Source: Nitrospiraceae bacterium
Lineage (GTDB): Bacteria > Nitrospirota > Nitrospiria > Nitrospirales > UBA8639
Length of the DNA: 20,743 bases
Direction of reading: 5' to 3'
NCBI GenBank assembly: GCA_003523945.1
Contig: DOFS01000209.1
Coordinates: forward strand, 1 to 20,743
A program made the translations under genes and the position numbers. Within the stretch, counting starts at the first letter, position 1; the number at the start of each line of letters is the position of its first letter. The notes beneath the pieces were generated by a model. It ran no database searches and had not been told where the DNA came from. It saw only the letters and a list, made by a program, of their open reading frames with translations. This document shows positions 6,568-15,177 of this stretch, piece by piece.

Positions 6568-7033
6568 GAACTCCCTGAGTCTTTGGATACTCTCAATCTC
6601 GCTTAAGTGCCAAGTTAGACCATACCTGTATATATATCCATGTATCTATTGGTTGCGGTCACCATTCTCCCTAAAGCCGTTATCCCTTCATTCATTTTTG
6701 ACCACATCTATTCCCACCATTGAATTCTCGCTTAAGGGCTTTTTCGATCTTTCTTTCGGCTCCCTCTCAACGTGTTTCCAACCATTTCTCTGCCCTTCCC
6801 TTTCTTACCATTCGCAGATGAAACGGTAATCGTTTTACCCGTTTCATGAAACAACTTCCGTCTAAATGCCACGGAAGGCGTTTTCAGAATAATGTGGCGT
6901 AAATAGTTGAACTCAAAGCCATTTTTAAAATGAGTCCCACTTTATAGCGAATGGGCACAGATAGTGTTTAAAGCGAGGTAGAACTCCAATTATCCTACCG
7001 TCGCGAATGCGGAATTCATAGAGGAGGATCACC
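6568..7033. other. Gene-free, AT-richer palindrome-bearing spacer
   Basis: No credible gene is visible in these 466 bp. The plus-strand frame running to 6829 is Leu/Ser/Pro/Phe-rich and low in complexity, as expected from T/C-rich non-coding DNA. The stretch holds an 11-bp direct repeat (TCTCGCTTAAG at 6597-6607 and 6726-6736) and a cluster of inverted repeats at 6820-6877. GAGGAGG near its right end is the ribosome site of the next gene. The composition change from the GC-rich permease gene is abrupt near 6560. Confidence 0.6.
6820..6877. repeat. Cluster of three inverted repeats
   Basis: Three dyads are packed in 58 bp. GAAACGGTAA/TTACCCGTTTC (6820-6829 and 6835-6845) has one extra base in an arm. 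GTTTCATGAAAC (6841-6852) is a perfect 12-bp palindrome. CTTCCGT/ACGGAAG (6855-6861 and 6871-6877) is a perfect 7-bp stem with a 9-nt loop. They could be operator sites, a resolution site of the neighbouring transposon end, or nested terminators; only a short T-run (GCGTTTT) follows. Confidence 0.55.
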
Positions 7034-7351
7034 ATGATAATCGAAGTGTTCTATTTTGATGGGTGCCCCTCTTACCCAAAAGCGGTGGAACAAGTGCAAA
7101 AGGTTCTTAAGGAAGAACGCCTTGATCTGTCCATTGATTCGGTCCCTGTTGAAACGCATGAAGAGGCACTGGCCCATCGGTTTCTCCGATCGCCCACCAT
7201 TCGAGTGAATGGGTTGGATATCGAGGTTCAAGCGAGGGCTCGAGAGGATTTTGGGTTGAAATGTCGGCTCTACCAGACTGGGGGAATTTTAGTGGGACTA
7301 CCGGACGCCAATCTTATCAAAGAAAGCCTCAGGGAATCCTTGAAGGAATAA
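7034..7351 (+). CDS. DF-family thioredoxin-like protein
   Basis: A 105-residue cytoplasmic thioredoxin-fold protein. It begins IEVFYFDGCPSYPKA, so the active site is a single-Cys C-P-S-Y (C11) rather than CxxC. The middle has LRSPTIRVNGLDIE with a cis-Pro candidate (P54), and then FGLKCRLY with a second conserved Cys (C77). This pattern matches the DF family of (seleno)proteins, often found beside mercury-resistance genes; here position 11 is an ordinary TGC-type Cys codon, not selenocysteine. It may be a thiol redox or metal-transfer protein. GAGGAGG at 7020-7026 supports the ATG at 7034. It is 50 bp before the STAS-like gene and may open the efflux operon. Confidence 0.8.
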   Translation: MIIEVFYFDGCPSYPKAVEQVQKVLKEERLDLSIDSVPVETHEEALAHRFLRSPTIRVNGLDIEVQARAREDFGLKCRLYQTGGILVGLPDANLIKESLRESLKE

Positions 7352-7401
7352 GGAAAGACACGTCTCATGGTTACCCATTTCACTAATACTCTAGCCACCC
7401 C

Positions 7402-7749
7402 ATGAGCGTCAGTCATCTCAAAACATTTCAGATGACAGTCAAGACCAAGCGAGGTCGCCCGTCCGTCATTCTCAGGGGTGATTTAAATGAGAAGGCTGCA
7501 TGGCAAGTGCTCAAACAGTTGGAGAAATTTCAACCGGCCCTTTACCCGCTCAATCTGGACTTAGACGGCGTGGGAACAATTCATTGGTTCGCCGCTAAGA
7601 TTCTGAACGCAGGCTTTGAACACCTTCTGACGACCAGAGGGGAAATTTTTCTCATACAAAAACACAAGAAGCCCCAGCCGCTTTCCCACGAAAATTTCTC
7701 CGCCATCTTTTCCTCTGCCGATGCGGGCAGGGATGAAGGGAACCCATGA
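7402..7749 (+). CDS. Small STAS-like protein coupled to efflux operon
   Basis: 115 residues, soluble, no signal peptide. The pattern VILRGDLNEKAAWQVLKQLE, then YPLNLDLDGVGTIHWFAAKIL resembles a STAS (anti-anti-sigma-like) domain: a strand with RGDL, a helix, a second strand NLDLDGV and a helix starting at the usual phosphoacceptor site. A Thr-Ile-His-Trp replaces the usual Asp-Ser-Ser, so phosphorylation control is doubtful. The stop overlaps the start of the outer-membrane factor gene by ATGA (7746-7749), which implies translational coupling. No strong Shine-Dalgarno precedes the ATG at 7402; an ATG at 7432 is an alternative. The STAS assignment is by pattern only. Confidence 0.6.
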   Translation: MSVSHLKTFQMTVKTKRGRPSVILRGDLNEKAAWQVLKQLEKFQPALYPLNLDLDGVGTIHWFAAKILNAGFEHLLTTRGEIFLIQKHKKPQPLSHENFSAIFSSADAGRDEGNP

Positions 7750-9176
7750 GGACTGTCGGTTGTCAGGGGAACAAGAGGCCTTGGCGAGGAACAACGATGT
7801 TGGCCGTGTTGTTTCTCCTCTTTATTTGTTCCGAATTCCTGTCTTCTTGGGCCCTTGGCCAAGAGCCAGATAGGGTGGAGGACGCCACTTCACAGACGGT
7901 CCGTCCCAAGATGGGATTACCCGAACTCATCGTGCTCGCCCTCAAACAAAACCCCGGTCTTAGCGCGGTACGAAAAGAAGTGGAGGTGGCAGATCAAGGC
8001 ATTCTCGCGGCGAAAGGGGAACATTTCGGACGAATTAATGTTGAGGTTTCTGATTTTACGTACGGTCCAGACAATCTTCCCTTGGCCATGAAATCCCTCG
8101 TTGTCGAACAGGGACGGATCGAGCGTGACGGAGCGGGTGAACACAATAACAACCTATTCAGCTTTGGAGGAACCATCTCAATTCCTCTGTATACCGGTGG
8201 CCGGATTACGAATCAGGCCAAGGTGGAAGAGCTGGGGAAAGAGCTGGCTTCCCACCGCGTGGCGCACACGCGTGATGAACTTATCTTTAACGTCGCCAGC
8301 GTGTATTACAGCATTTTGAAAATTCAAGACTTCATTCGTGCCACACAAAAATCCAAAGAACAGTTACGAGAATCAAAGCGGGTGGTGCATCGGCGGTTCT
8401 CCGTTGGAAAAGCTGCCAAGGTAGATGTCCTCAAAGTCAACACGCGGCTGGCGGCTGTCGAACAACTCTTGATTCGATTTCTGAATGCCCAGAAGGTCCT
8501 CTATGGGGTCCTTGAAGTTCTGCTTGGAGAAAATGTTGGCGTATCTCATTTCGTGGTGTCCGGAGATTTGCGAACGACCCCCAATGTCCTCTCACAGCCA
8601 TTGACTCTGCAACAGGCCCAACAGCAAGCGCTTCGCCAACGCCCAGAATTGCTCATGGTCAAAAAAGAAGTTGAGATGCAGGAGAAACGAATTAGCATTC
8701 GGTTTGCCGAACACCTGCCCAATATCAGTGTCAAAGCGCAAGCCCAAGGGGTGACCGGAGATAACTCCAAATTGTTTGCGCAGCAATTTGCCGGGATCTT
8801 TTTGTCAGTCCCTCTCTTTGCCGGTGGGACGATCGATGCCAAAGTCTCACAAGAACGGCTCCAATTCACCAAACTTCGGCATACCTTCACTCAACTCACA
8901 CTTAGCGTCACCCAAGAGGTACAAGCGGCTCATTTAAATATGCAGGAGGCGCAGCAACGGATTGTGGCGGCCCAGGCTGCAGTGGATGAAGGCAAGGAAG
9001 TCCTCCGGATTGAGGCCATGAAAGTTCGCGAAGGAAAAAGCATTATCGAAAATTTGCTTGACGCCCAAACAGCGCAGCTTCAAGCCGAACAGAACTATTC
9101 CGCCGCTGTGGCGGATTATCAGATCCAACTCATGGCGTTAAAGAAGGCCATAGGCCAAATTGAGGTGCAAGGATGA
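7746..9176 (+). CDS. TolC-like outer membrane efflux protein
   Basis: 476 residues with a long signal peptide (hydrophobic core LAVLFLLFICSEFLSSW, cleavage likely near ALGQE at 36-40). The mature protein has the two-fold repeated architecture of outer-membrane efflux proteins: PLYTGGRITNQAKVEE (about 146-161) is mirrored by PLFAGGTIDAKVSQERLQF (about 355-373), each beginning a long coiled-coil helix pair (KTH-like: SVYYSILKIQDFI, and later VTQEVQAAHLNMQEAQQRI). It forms the channel through the outer membrane for the adaptor and pump encoded downstream. An internal ATG at 7797 (MLAVLFLLF) would also give a good signal peptide. Its stop overlaps the adaptor start by ATGA (9173-9176). Confidence 0.92.
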   Translation: MRTVGCQGNKRPWRGTTMLAVLFLLFICSEFLSSWALGQEPDRVEDATSQTVRPKMGLPELIVLALKQNPGLSAVRKEVEVADQGILAAKGEHFGRINVEVSDFTYGPDNLPLAMKSLVVEQGRIERDGAGEHNNNLFSFGGTISIPLYTGGRITNQAKVEELGKELASHRVAHTRDELIFNVASVYYSILKIQDFIRATQKSKEQLRESKRVVHRRFSVGKAAKVDVLKVNTRLAAVEQLLIRFLNAQKVLYGVLEVLLGENVGVSHFVVSGDLRTTPNVLSQPLTLQQAQQQALRQRPELLMVKKEVEMQEKRISIRFAEHLPNISVKAQAQGVTGDNSKLFAQQFAGIFLSVPLFAGGTIDAKVSQERLQFTKLRHTFTQLTLSVTQEVQAAHLNMQEAQQRIVAAQAAVDEGKEVLRIEAMKVREGKSIIENLLDAQTAQLQAEQNYSAAVADYQIQLMALKKAIGQIEVQG

Positions 9177-10318
9177 ATCTGAAAAACCGCTTTCAGAATA
9201 TACGGGAATCCGTTCAGACGTTGGAGGGAAGCGAATGGTGGGTAAAAATACGAAAAATCGTGGTGACCGGAGTCCTATTGTTCCTGATTTATTATTCCGC
9301 AACCTCGGTTGCTGCTTACTTGAGTGCTCCTCGTCTGGACATGACCATGAGTCCACTCGCAGGGGCCGTGGCCGTGGCTATCGTCACGGCTGAAAAACGG
9401 GAAATCGTCTCCAGCGTCACGTATACCGGAACAGTGATTCCCAAATCAGTCGTCAAAGTGACTCCTAGAATTGAAGGATGGCTTGAGGAAATTCATGTCG
9501 ATGTCGGTGACGCGGTGAAGAAAGGACAATTGCTTCTTAAATTAGATACTCAGGAGTTATCGGCACAGCTTGCAGAACAGCAAGCTCACCGGATCTTTAC
9601 GGAACGAGAGCATCAACGGGACGCTCGGCTTGTGAAGGAAGGAGCGATTTCACAATCAGAAGCCGATCGATCCTGGATGATGTTTGACGGGGCACGAGCG
9701 AAGGAACAACGAATTGAAACCTTGCTCTCATACACGGAAGTGACCTCGCCGATCGATGGTCTGGTGACCAACCGCGTGAAACTCATCAATCTTGGAGAAT
9801 TAGTGACTCCCAATTCACATCTCCTAGATTTAGCCGACACTCGACAGATGCGCGTCCAAGTCAAGGTCGCCGAAAAAGACCTTCCCCACATACAGGTGGG
9901 GACCAAAACCACGGTGCGATTTCCCTCGTTACCCGTTCCCGATCATACGATCATTGCCCAGGTGTCGGCCATCTTTCCACAACTCGATCCTCGGACCAGA
10001 ACCAGCACCGTGGAGATTCTTGTCGAGAATCCCAAAGGCCTCCTTCGCGCGGACATGTATGCCGTCGTGGATTTGGTTCTTGAACACAAATTCGATGCCA
10101 TTTCGGTTCCCCAGCAAGCGATTCTGCGAATCGAAGGCGAAACCGTGGTGTTTACCACCGATACGGTGGTCGCCATGAAACAACCCGTTCATCTTGGGAT
10201 GTCCAGTCAGGACATGGTGGAGATTGTGGAAGGGATTAACGAAGGAGACATGGTCATTACCAAAGGGGCACGAGGTCTCACGGATTTCCAAGAAGTGGCG
10301 GTAGTGTCCGGATTTTAA
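9173..10318 (+). CDS. RND periplasmic adaptor (membrane fusion protein)
   Basis: 381 residues. A cytoplasmic N-terminal stretch and one membrane anchor (about 29-50, VVTGVLLFLIYYSATSVAAYL) hold it in the inner membrane; it is not a lipoprotein. The lipoyl-like segment VTPRIEGWLEEIHVDVGDAVKKGQLLLKLD (about 96-125) leads into a short alpha-hairpin (126-172), then the second half-motif TEVTSPIDGLVTNRVKLINLGELV, a beta-barrel region (around 220-300) and a membrane-proximal domain. It bridges the pump and the TolC-like channel. The hairpin is short, as in many heavy-metal or hydrophobic-drug adaptors. I see no His-rich or Met-rich metal motif. Overlapping starts and stops with both neighbours indicate one operon. 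Confidence 0.92.
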   Translation: MNLKNRFQNIRESVQTLEGSEWWVKIRKIVVTGVLLFLIYYSATSVAAYLSAPRLDMTMSPLAGAVAVAIVTAEKREIVSSVTYTGTVIPKSVVKVTPRIEGWLEEIHVDVGDAVKKGQLLLKLDTQELSAQLAEQQAHRIFTEREHQRDARLVKEGAISQSEADRSWMMFDGARAKEQRIETLLSYTEVTSPIDGLVTNRVKLINLGELVTPNSHLLDLADTRQMRVQVKVAEKDLPHIQVGTKTTVRFPSLPVPDHTIIAQVSAIFPQLDPRTRTSTVEILVENPKGLLRADMYAVVDLVLEHKFDAISVPQQAILRIEGETVVFTTDTVVAMKQPVHLGMSSQDMVEIVEGINEGDMVITKGARGLTDFQEVAVVSGF

Positions 10319-10339
10319 ATCTGGCTGAGATTGAAATCT

Positions 10340-13300
10340 ATGGAACGACAATTTCTCTCAGAAGATGGCAAGCCGGTGACGTATCGAGGCATGGCATGGC
10401 TTCGAAAGCTCCCGATTCTGGCCATTGAAAAACCCATGCTGATGATCCCGGTGATTCTCCTCATGGTCATCGGCGGCATCATGACCTACGGCCAGACAGC
10501 CAGGGAACTCCAGCCGTATCTGGAAAATCCCACCGTGGGCATCATCATCACCTACCCAGGTGTGGCCGCGGAAGATATGGAAGCCTACTTTGCTCGCCCC
10601 ATCGAGCAAAAAATGACGGTCCTGGATGAAATGACCTTTATCCGGTCGAACTCTCAGGAAGGCCGGACGGAGGTTATTGTCGGGTTTGACTATTACTCGG
10701 ACATGAACAAACACAAGGTGGAGGTGCAAACGCTGCTCTCCAATATGCTGAATGAACTGCCTTTCGATAAAGACAACACCAGCAACCCGTGGGTGGTGCA
10801 GGTCGCCAATGACAACGTCCCGATTTTAGATCTCAACATTAAGCGAAAAGGCTATGATGAGGTTCGATTACGCGAATTTGTCGAAAATACGTTGCGGGAT
10901 CGCCTGGAAGCGGTTTCCGGGGTTCAGTCCGCCATTCCCTTTGGGGGGAAGCGCCGACTCATTTTGGTCGAAGTGGATCGGGACAAGCTCGCGGCCTATT
11001 CGCTGGGATTGATGGATCTCAAAAAAGCTTTAGAAGAACAGCACATCAGTCGTGCCGCGGGGAAGCTCCGAACGCCGGAGCGCGACATCCTCGTACGCGC
11101 CGATGAACGCTTTCGGGATCCTACCAAGCTCAATGCCATTCCCATTGCCACCGTTAACCATCAGGTGGTGTATCTGCGGGACGTGGCGGCCGTCAAAGAC
11201 ACATTCTCCGAAGTGACGAGCGCCTATCACTTTAATGGAAGCCCAGGCCAACTGATCCAAATCGTTAAACAACCCGAAGCCAGCGATTACGATGTGATCG
11301 ATGACATTATCGGGTCCCAAGATACCGGGATTCTGAAATCGGTCAAAGCGTTCATGGGGTTGCCGACGGATCCCAGGCCCGGGTTGATGGATGAGTTTGT
11401 GAAAGAATTTCCGGGGCTCACGTTTGAAGTAGCCTACAACCGCAAAGCGTTCCTGGAAACCATCATTGCCAACGCCTGGCATGAAATGATGCTCGCCTTC
11501 ATCATGACAGGCATCGTGGTGCTGATTTTTATTCAGACCATCACGCCCACGTTCATCGTCCTAGTCACCCTTCCTGCAGCCGTCGCGGCCAGCTTCGTGT
11601 TTTTTCCTCTGGCTGGCCAAACCATTAACACGCCGACCTTGATGGGCATTACCTTCGTCATCGGGCGATTAGTGGATGACTCCGTGGTGCTCATCGAGGT
11701 GATCAATCGGCATTTGAAGTCCGGGAAAACGCCGAAGGATGCAGCGCTGGATGGTTCACAAGAAATCCTCCTTCCGAATATTCTCTCGGCTCTCACCTTT
11801 ATGATTGCCTTGACTCCCAACCTCGTGCTCCAGGGCACCATGGGAGCCGGCTTTCGCGGCATGACCTGGCCCATGATCTTCGCCATGGTGTTTTCGGCCT
11901 TTCTGTCACTGACGCTCAATCCGATGATGGCGGCCTATCTCTACAAATCCCAGCAGGATCGAAAGGCCAGTATTGTTGACCGGATTTTGAAAATCTTGCT
12001 CTTGCCATTCGCCAAACTCATTGAGGGTACGGTGTGGTTGTACCGGCATGTGTTGGCCTTGGCCCTCGATCACCGATTGATCGTCATCGCCCTGGCCATG
12101 AGTTCGATGTTTATCGCCTACAAGATTTGGCCCACCTTAGGATGGGAAGGGATGCCTCTTCAAGATACCGCTCAAGCGGTTGGAGAAATTGAAGCGTGGC
12201 CGGGCACCTCTTTCCAGGAAACGGAAGCCCTAGTCTCCCGCGTGGAGAAGATTCTCCTGCAACAACCGGAAATCCAATTGGTCTCCACCCAAATTGGCAC
12301 AGAGCCAGCCTTTGGAACCTATTTTTCTGGCTTCGGAGTCCGGACCGTCAACAAAGCCTTTTTTAAAATCACCATGAGCAATGTCGAAGAGCGCGTCTGT
12401 CAATTCTATAACCGATGGGCGGATGACTTTTCTCTCTTGTCCTACCTGTTCAAACCCTGTGCCGATCTGAGCGGACGAGACATTTGGCAAATTATGGATG
12501 GTGTTCAGGCTGAAGCGCTCTCCACCGTGCCGGGGATTCGGTCTTTTTGGCTGATGGAAATGGGCGCGACCCCCGTCAACACGGCTCGCGCTCCCGTGGA
12601 AGCCGTGATTAAAGGACCCGACCTGGAGGAACTCGCCAAGATTGGCAAAGAGGGGTTGGCGGTGGCTCAACGCACCCCGGGGATCGTTCAACCCTTTACC
12701 AGTTGGTCAATGACCATGCCGCAATATCATCTCAACATCGATCGGGTCCGCGCCAAGGAATTGGGGTTGGCCGTTCCACAAATTGCCATACAGGCATATT
12801 ACGCGCTGAACGGCGGTATGACCTCGGAATTCTTTAAACCCGAAGAGGGATATCGCCATCGGCGGCTGCTCATTCGTTACCAACCTGATCAACGACTGAC
12901 TATGGATGATCTCGAACAGGTCATGTTGAAGCTTCCCGATGGTGGGCAGATTCCCCTAAAGGAGGTGGCCACGATTGAACGTAAAGACGGGACGGATTTG
13001 GTCTATAAGGAGGACCTCCAATATGCCATGAGTGTGTTGGCTCAATATCGTGGAGTCGGCCTCAGAATGGCCACCGCAGGGGTCATCATGGGCATCAAGA
13101 CATCAGTTACGCTTCCTAAAGGCTATACCGTTCAACCCAAAGGTTTAATGCTCGACATGATGGACAACCTCTATCGCCTGTACTCGGCCTTGGCGTTCGC
13201 TATTTTTCTCTTGCTGTTCATGCTGCTCCTTCAAACGCAATCCTGGGTGGCCACGATGGCCATCATGGTCGATGCACCCTTGCAGGTCTTTGGGGCAATT

Positions 13301-13858
13301 TTCTTTCTGTATTGGCGCGGCATGTATTGGTCCCCGCCGGTCGTGTGGGGATTAACGATTGCCACCGCCGCGGTCATGGCCACCGGTATCTATTTACTCG
13401 ATAAAGTCGAACAAGAACGGGCTGAAGGAAAATCCATACGGGACGCGATCATCAGCGGCGGCACCATTCGGCTCATCCCCGTTTTAATGACGGCGATCAC
13501 CTTTGTGGCCGCGTTTATACCACCCATGTTTGCGCCACCAACGGGCATGGATCGGTTTCGACCCATTGCCACCGCGTTAATTGGAGCCATCATCAGTTCG
13601 ACGGCCCTCAGCCTCATCATGGTCCCTGTCACGTATTCATTGCTGGATGACGCCAAGGAATATCTCAGAAAAGTATTCGGGTCTCGCCCCGGCCCCGCCA
13701 AGGGTGTAGCGATGGCTCAAATGGAAGGTGACGGGGATGGAATCCCTTCACACTATCTCGCAGAGGCTGCCTTACTCGGGGAAACCGCGGCAAACGGTGG
13801 TTCTGAAACTCAGGGAGGATCTGTCGGAGAACCCACGGGAAAAGAATATCCACCCTAA
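10340..13858 (+). CDS. RND-superfamily inner-membrane efflux pump
   Basis: 1172 residues with the RND plan: TM1 (about 30-48), a large periplasmic porter loop, TM2-6 (from about 390), a second helix TM7 and loop, and TM8-12 near the C-terminus. TM4 reads IGRLVDDSVVLIEV, keeping the Asp pair (D446-D447) of proton-coupled HAE-type pumps rather than the DGAV of CzcA/CusA. In TM10 (LTIATAAVMATGIYLLDKVE) I find no Lys at the AcrB K940 position; it aligns with Met. A roughly 55-residue low-complexity tail (after RKVFGSRPG) ends the protein. The substrate is unknown; the neighbours suggest metal or metal-organic compounds. The start is the ATG at 10340; a TTG at 10331 is possible. Confidence 0.93.
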   Translation: MERQFLSEDGKPVTYRGMAWLRKLPILAIEKPMLMIPVILLMVIGGIMTYGQTARELQPYLENPTVGIIITYPGVAAEDMEAYFARPIEQKMTVLDEMTFIRSNSQEGRTEVIVGFDYYSDMNKHKVEVQTLLSNMLNELPFDKDNTSNPWVVQVANDNVPILDLNIKRKGYDEVRLREFVENTLRDRLEAVSGVQSAIPFGGKRRLILVEVDRDKLAAYSLGLMDLKKALEEQHISRAAGKLRTPERDILVRADERFRDPTKLNAIPIATVNHQVVYLRDVAAVKDTFSEVTSAYHFNGSPGQLIQIVKQPEASDYDVIDDIIGSQDTGILKSVKAFMGLPTDPRPGLMDEFVKEFPGLTFEVAYNRKAFLETIIANAWHEMMLAFIMTGIVVLIFIQTITPTFIVLVTLPAAVAASFVFFPLAGQTINTPTLMGITFVIGRLVDDSVVLIEVINRHLKSGKTPKDAALDGSQEILLPNILSALTFMIALTPNLVLQGTMGAGFRGMTWPMIFAMVFSAFLSLTLNPMMAAYLYKSQQDRKASIVDRILKILLLPFAKLIEGTVWLYRHVLALALDHRLIVIALAMSSMFIAYKIWPTLGWEGMPLQDTAQAVGEIEAWPGTSFQETEALVSRVEKILLQQPEIQLVSTQIGTEPAFGTYFSGFGVRTVNKAFFKITMSNVEERVCQFYNRWADDFSLLSYLFKPCADLSGRDIWQIMDGVQAEALSTVPGIRSFWLMEMGATPVNTARAPVEAVIKGPDLEELAKIGKEGLAVAQRTPGIVQPFTSWSMTMPQYHLNIDRVRAKELGLAVPQIAIQAYYALNGGMTSEFFKPEEGYRHRRLLIRYQPDQRLTMDDLEQVMLKLPDGGQIPLKEVATIERKDGTDLVYKEDLQYAMSVLAQYRGVGLRMATAGVIMGIKTSVTLPKGYTVQPKGLMLDMMDNLYRLYSALAFAIFLLLFMLLLQTQSWVATMAIMVDAPLQVFGAIFFLYWRGMYWSPPVVWGLTIATAAVMATGIYLLDKVEQERAEGKSIRDAIISGGTIRLIPVLMTAITFVAAFIPPMFAPPTGMDRFRPIATALIGAIISSTALSLIMVPVTYSLLDDAKEYLRKVFGSRPGPAKGVAMAQMEGDGDGIPSHYLAEAALLGETAANGGSETQGGSVGEPTGKEYPP

Positions 13859-13939
13859 GGAATGTCCACATGATGCAGAGACGTTTCCCTATTCAACAAA
13901 ACCAAAATTCGGAAAGTGCCCGTTTATTCATGTGCGCTA

Positions 13940-13958
13940 AGTTGCGAAGGACGCAACT
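13940..13958 (+). terminator. Possible weak terminator after the RND gene
   Basis: AGTTGCG and CGCAACT form a perfect 7-bp stem with the 5-nt loop AAGGA, followed by CTTTC. There is no long T-run, so termination may be partial or the stem may be an mRNA-processing or regulatory structure between the pump gene and the DUF302 genes. Confidence 0.35.
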
Positions 13959-13988
13959 CTTTCACCCCATACATTAAGGAGGTTTCTG

Positions 13989-14510
13989 ATGACCAAAAGT
14001 AACAGACAAAAAGTCCTGTCATGTCTCCAAATGACGTGGCTGCATTCCGTGCTCGGGATGGCACTCTTCGTCGGGCTGTTTCATGGAACGAACACCACGG
14101 CCTTGGCGAAGGACTACCAGTACGGCGGGGGCGTTATTATTGAAAAACAATCAACTCTGCCTTTTCGAGCAGCAATCGCCAAGGTTCAACGTGCGATTAA
14201 AGGCGCACGGTTTATTATCGTGGGAGAACCCAATTATCAACTGATGCAGCGCATGGTAGGCCGGGAGCGGGCAGGGGCGAAAGGGTTCTTCTTATATCGT
14301 CCGGACCTCGGTATTCCGGTGTTCGACAATGATCCCAAGGCAGCCATGGAAATCCCTTTGAAGATCGTGATTTGGGAGGGGGCGGATGGAAAAGGGATCA
14401 TCCGATACAAACAACCCTCTTCGTTGTTAGCTGATTATAAGGCACTGGGTGATCTGGGGAGCGAGCTGGACCAGTTAATGGTGAAAATCTCCGATGCTGG
14501 AGTGAAGTAA
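13989..14510 (+). CDS. Exported DUF302 protein, copy 1
   Basis: 173 residues with a signal peptide of about 40 residues (hydrophobic core SVLGMALFVGLFH, cleavage near ALAKD). The mature part is a single DUF302 domain: FRAAIAKVQRAIKGARFIIVGEPNY, then AMEIPLKIVIWEGADGKGIIRYKQPSSLL and a closing helix. DUF302 proteins have a small alpha/beta fold and no assigned reaction; export places this one in the periplasm. Copy 1 has no Cys in the mature domain, so it is unlikely to bind a soft metal by thiols. AAGGAGG at 13976-13982 supports the ATG at 13989. It stands 130 bp after the pump gene and 55 bp before its paralogue. Confidence 0.85.
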   Translation: MTKSNRQKVLSCLQMTWLHSVLGMALFVGLFHGTNTTALAKDYQYGGGVIIEKQSTLPFRAAIAKVQRAIKGARFIIVGEPNYQLMQRMVGRERAGAKGFFLYRPDLGIPVFDNDPKAAMEIPLKIVIWEGADGKGIIRYKQPSSLLADYKALGDLGSELDQLMVKISDAGVK

Positions 14511-14565
14511 AACGATTTGAATTCGCAGCATGGTTGGAATGCAATTAAACACGAGGAGAAAGTTA

Positions 14566-15102
14566 ATGGAAAATTTACTACACACTCGCAAGATGTCATG
14601 TTTGGGGTTCATGTGTTTCATGATACTTAATTTGGGCATAGCCATTCCCCAAGAGGCAAAAGCTAAGGAATCGGCCATGACAATGGTGTTTGGAGACCGA
14701 TCAATCGCCATGCCCTTGCCCAAGGATCGACTTGTGGTCCGTTCGAACTATCCATTCATGGATACCGTCATCCGCATTAAAGACACGATTGAATCCAAAG
14801 ACATTCTGATCGTTGGGAACACAGATCATCAGGAATTGCTGACTCTGGTTGGGCTGAAAACCGGCGGGATGCTCGGCATTGAATTTTTTCACCCGCGCTA
14901 CGGAAAGGTCATCGCAAAGAATGATGGAGCGGCTGCGCTTGAAATGCCGTTTCGTATCGTCGTGATGGAGGCCAATGATGGGAGTGTCTTGGTGACCTAC
15001 TATCGGCCTTCTTCTGTTCTCGCTCCCTATAAGGGGTGTGAAGGGTTGGGACGGGAGATCGATGGGGTCTTAGATGAGGTCGTGGCCTCGTTCACCCAAT
15101 AA
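14566..15102 (+). CDS. Exported DUF302 protein, copy 2
   Basis: 178 residues with a signal peptide of about 35 residues (CLGFMCFMILNLGIAIPQ, cleavage near AKAKES). The domain matches copy 1 throughout: KDILIVGNTDHQELLTLVG, ALEMPFRIVVMEANDGSVLV, YYRPSSVLAPYK and LGREID. It differs by carrying one Cys (YKGCEGLG) near the end. The pair is a diverged tandem duplication. GAGGAG (14553-14558) just upstream makes the ATG at 14566 the best start; an ATG at 14530 would lack a Shine-Dalgarno. Its role is unknown. Confidence 0.85.
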   Translation: MENLLHTRKMSCLGFMCFMILNLGIAIPQEAKAKESAMTMVFGDRSIAMPLPKDRLVVRSNYPFMDTVIRIKDTIESKDILIVGNTDHQELLTLVGLKTGGMLGIEFFHPRYGKVIAKNDGAAALEMPFRIVVMEANDGSVLVTYYRPSSVLAPYKGCEGLGREIDGVLDEVVASFTQ

Positions 15103-15177
15103 TACATGAGGGCCAGTGATGAGCCAATTTCGGGAACGAGGTCTTGAACATATATGCCGAACGAGGGAGGACGTGTC

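Noticed and set aside
6545..6829. Plus-strand open frame of 94 codons after the permease gene
   Set aside because: Low-complexity Leu/Ser/Pro/Phe-rich product, no ribosome site, overlaps the permease start, and lies in T/C-rich DNA.
13930..13946. GCGCTAAGTTGCG resembling the inner end of the Tn3-type repeat or a -24/-12 promoter
   Set aside because: Only the CGCTAAGTTG stretch matches the repeat; the rest of the 38 bp is absent and the promoter match is poor.
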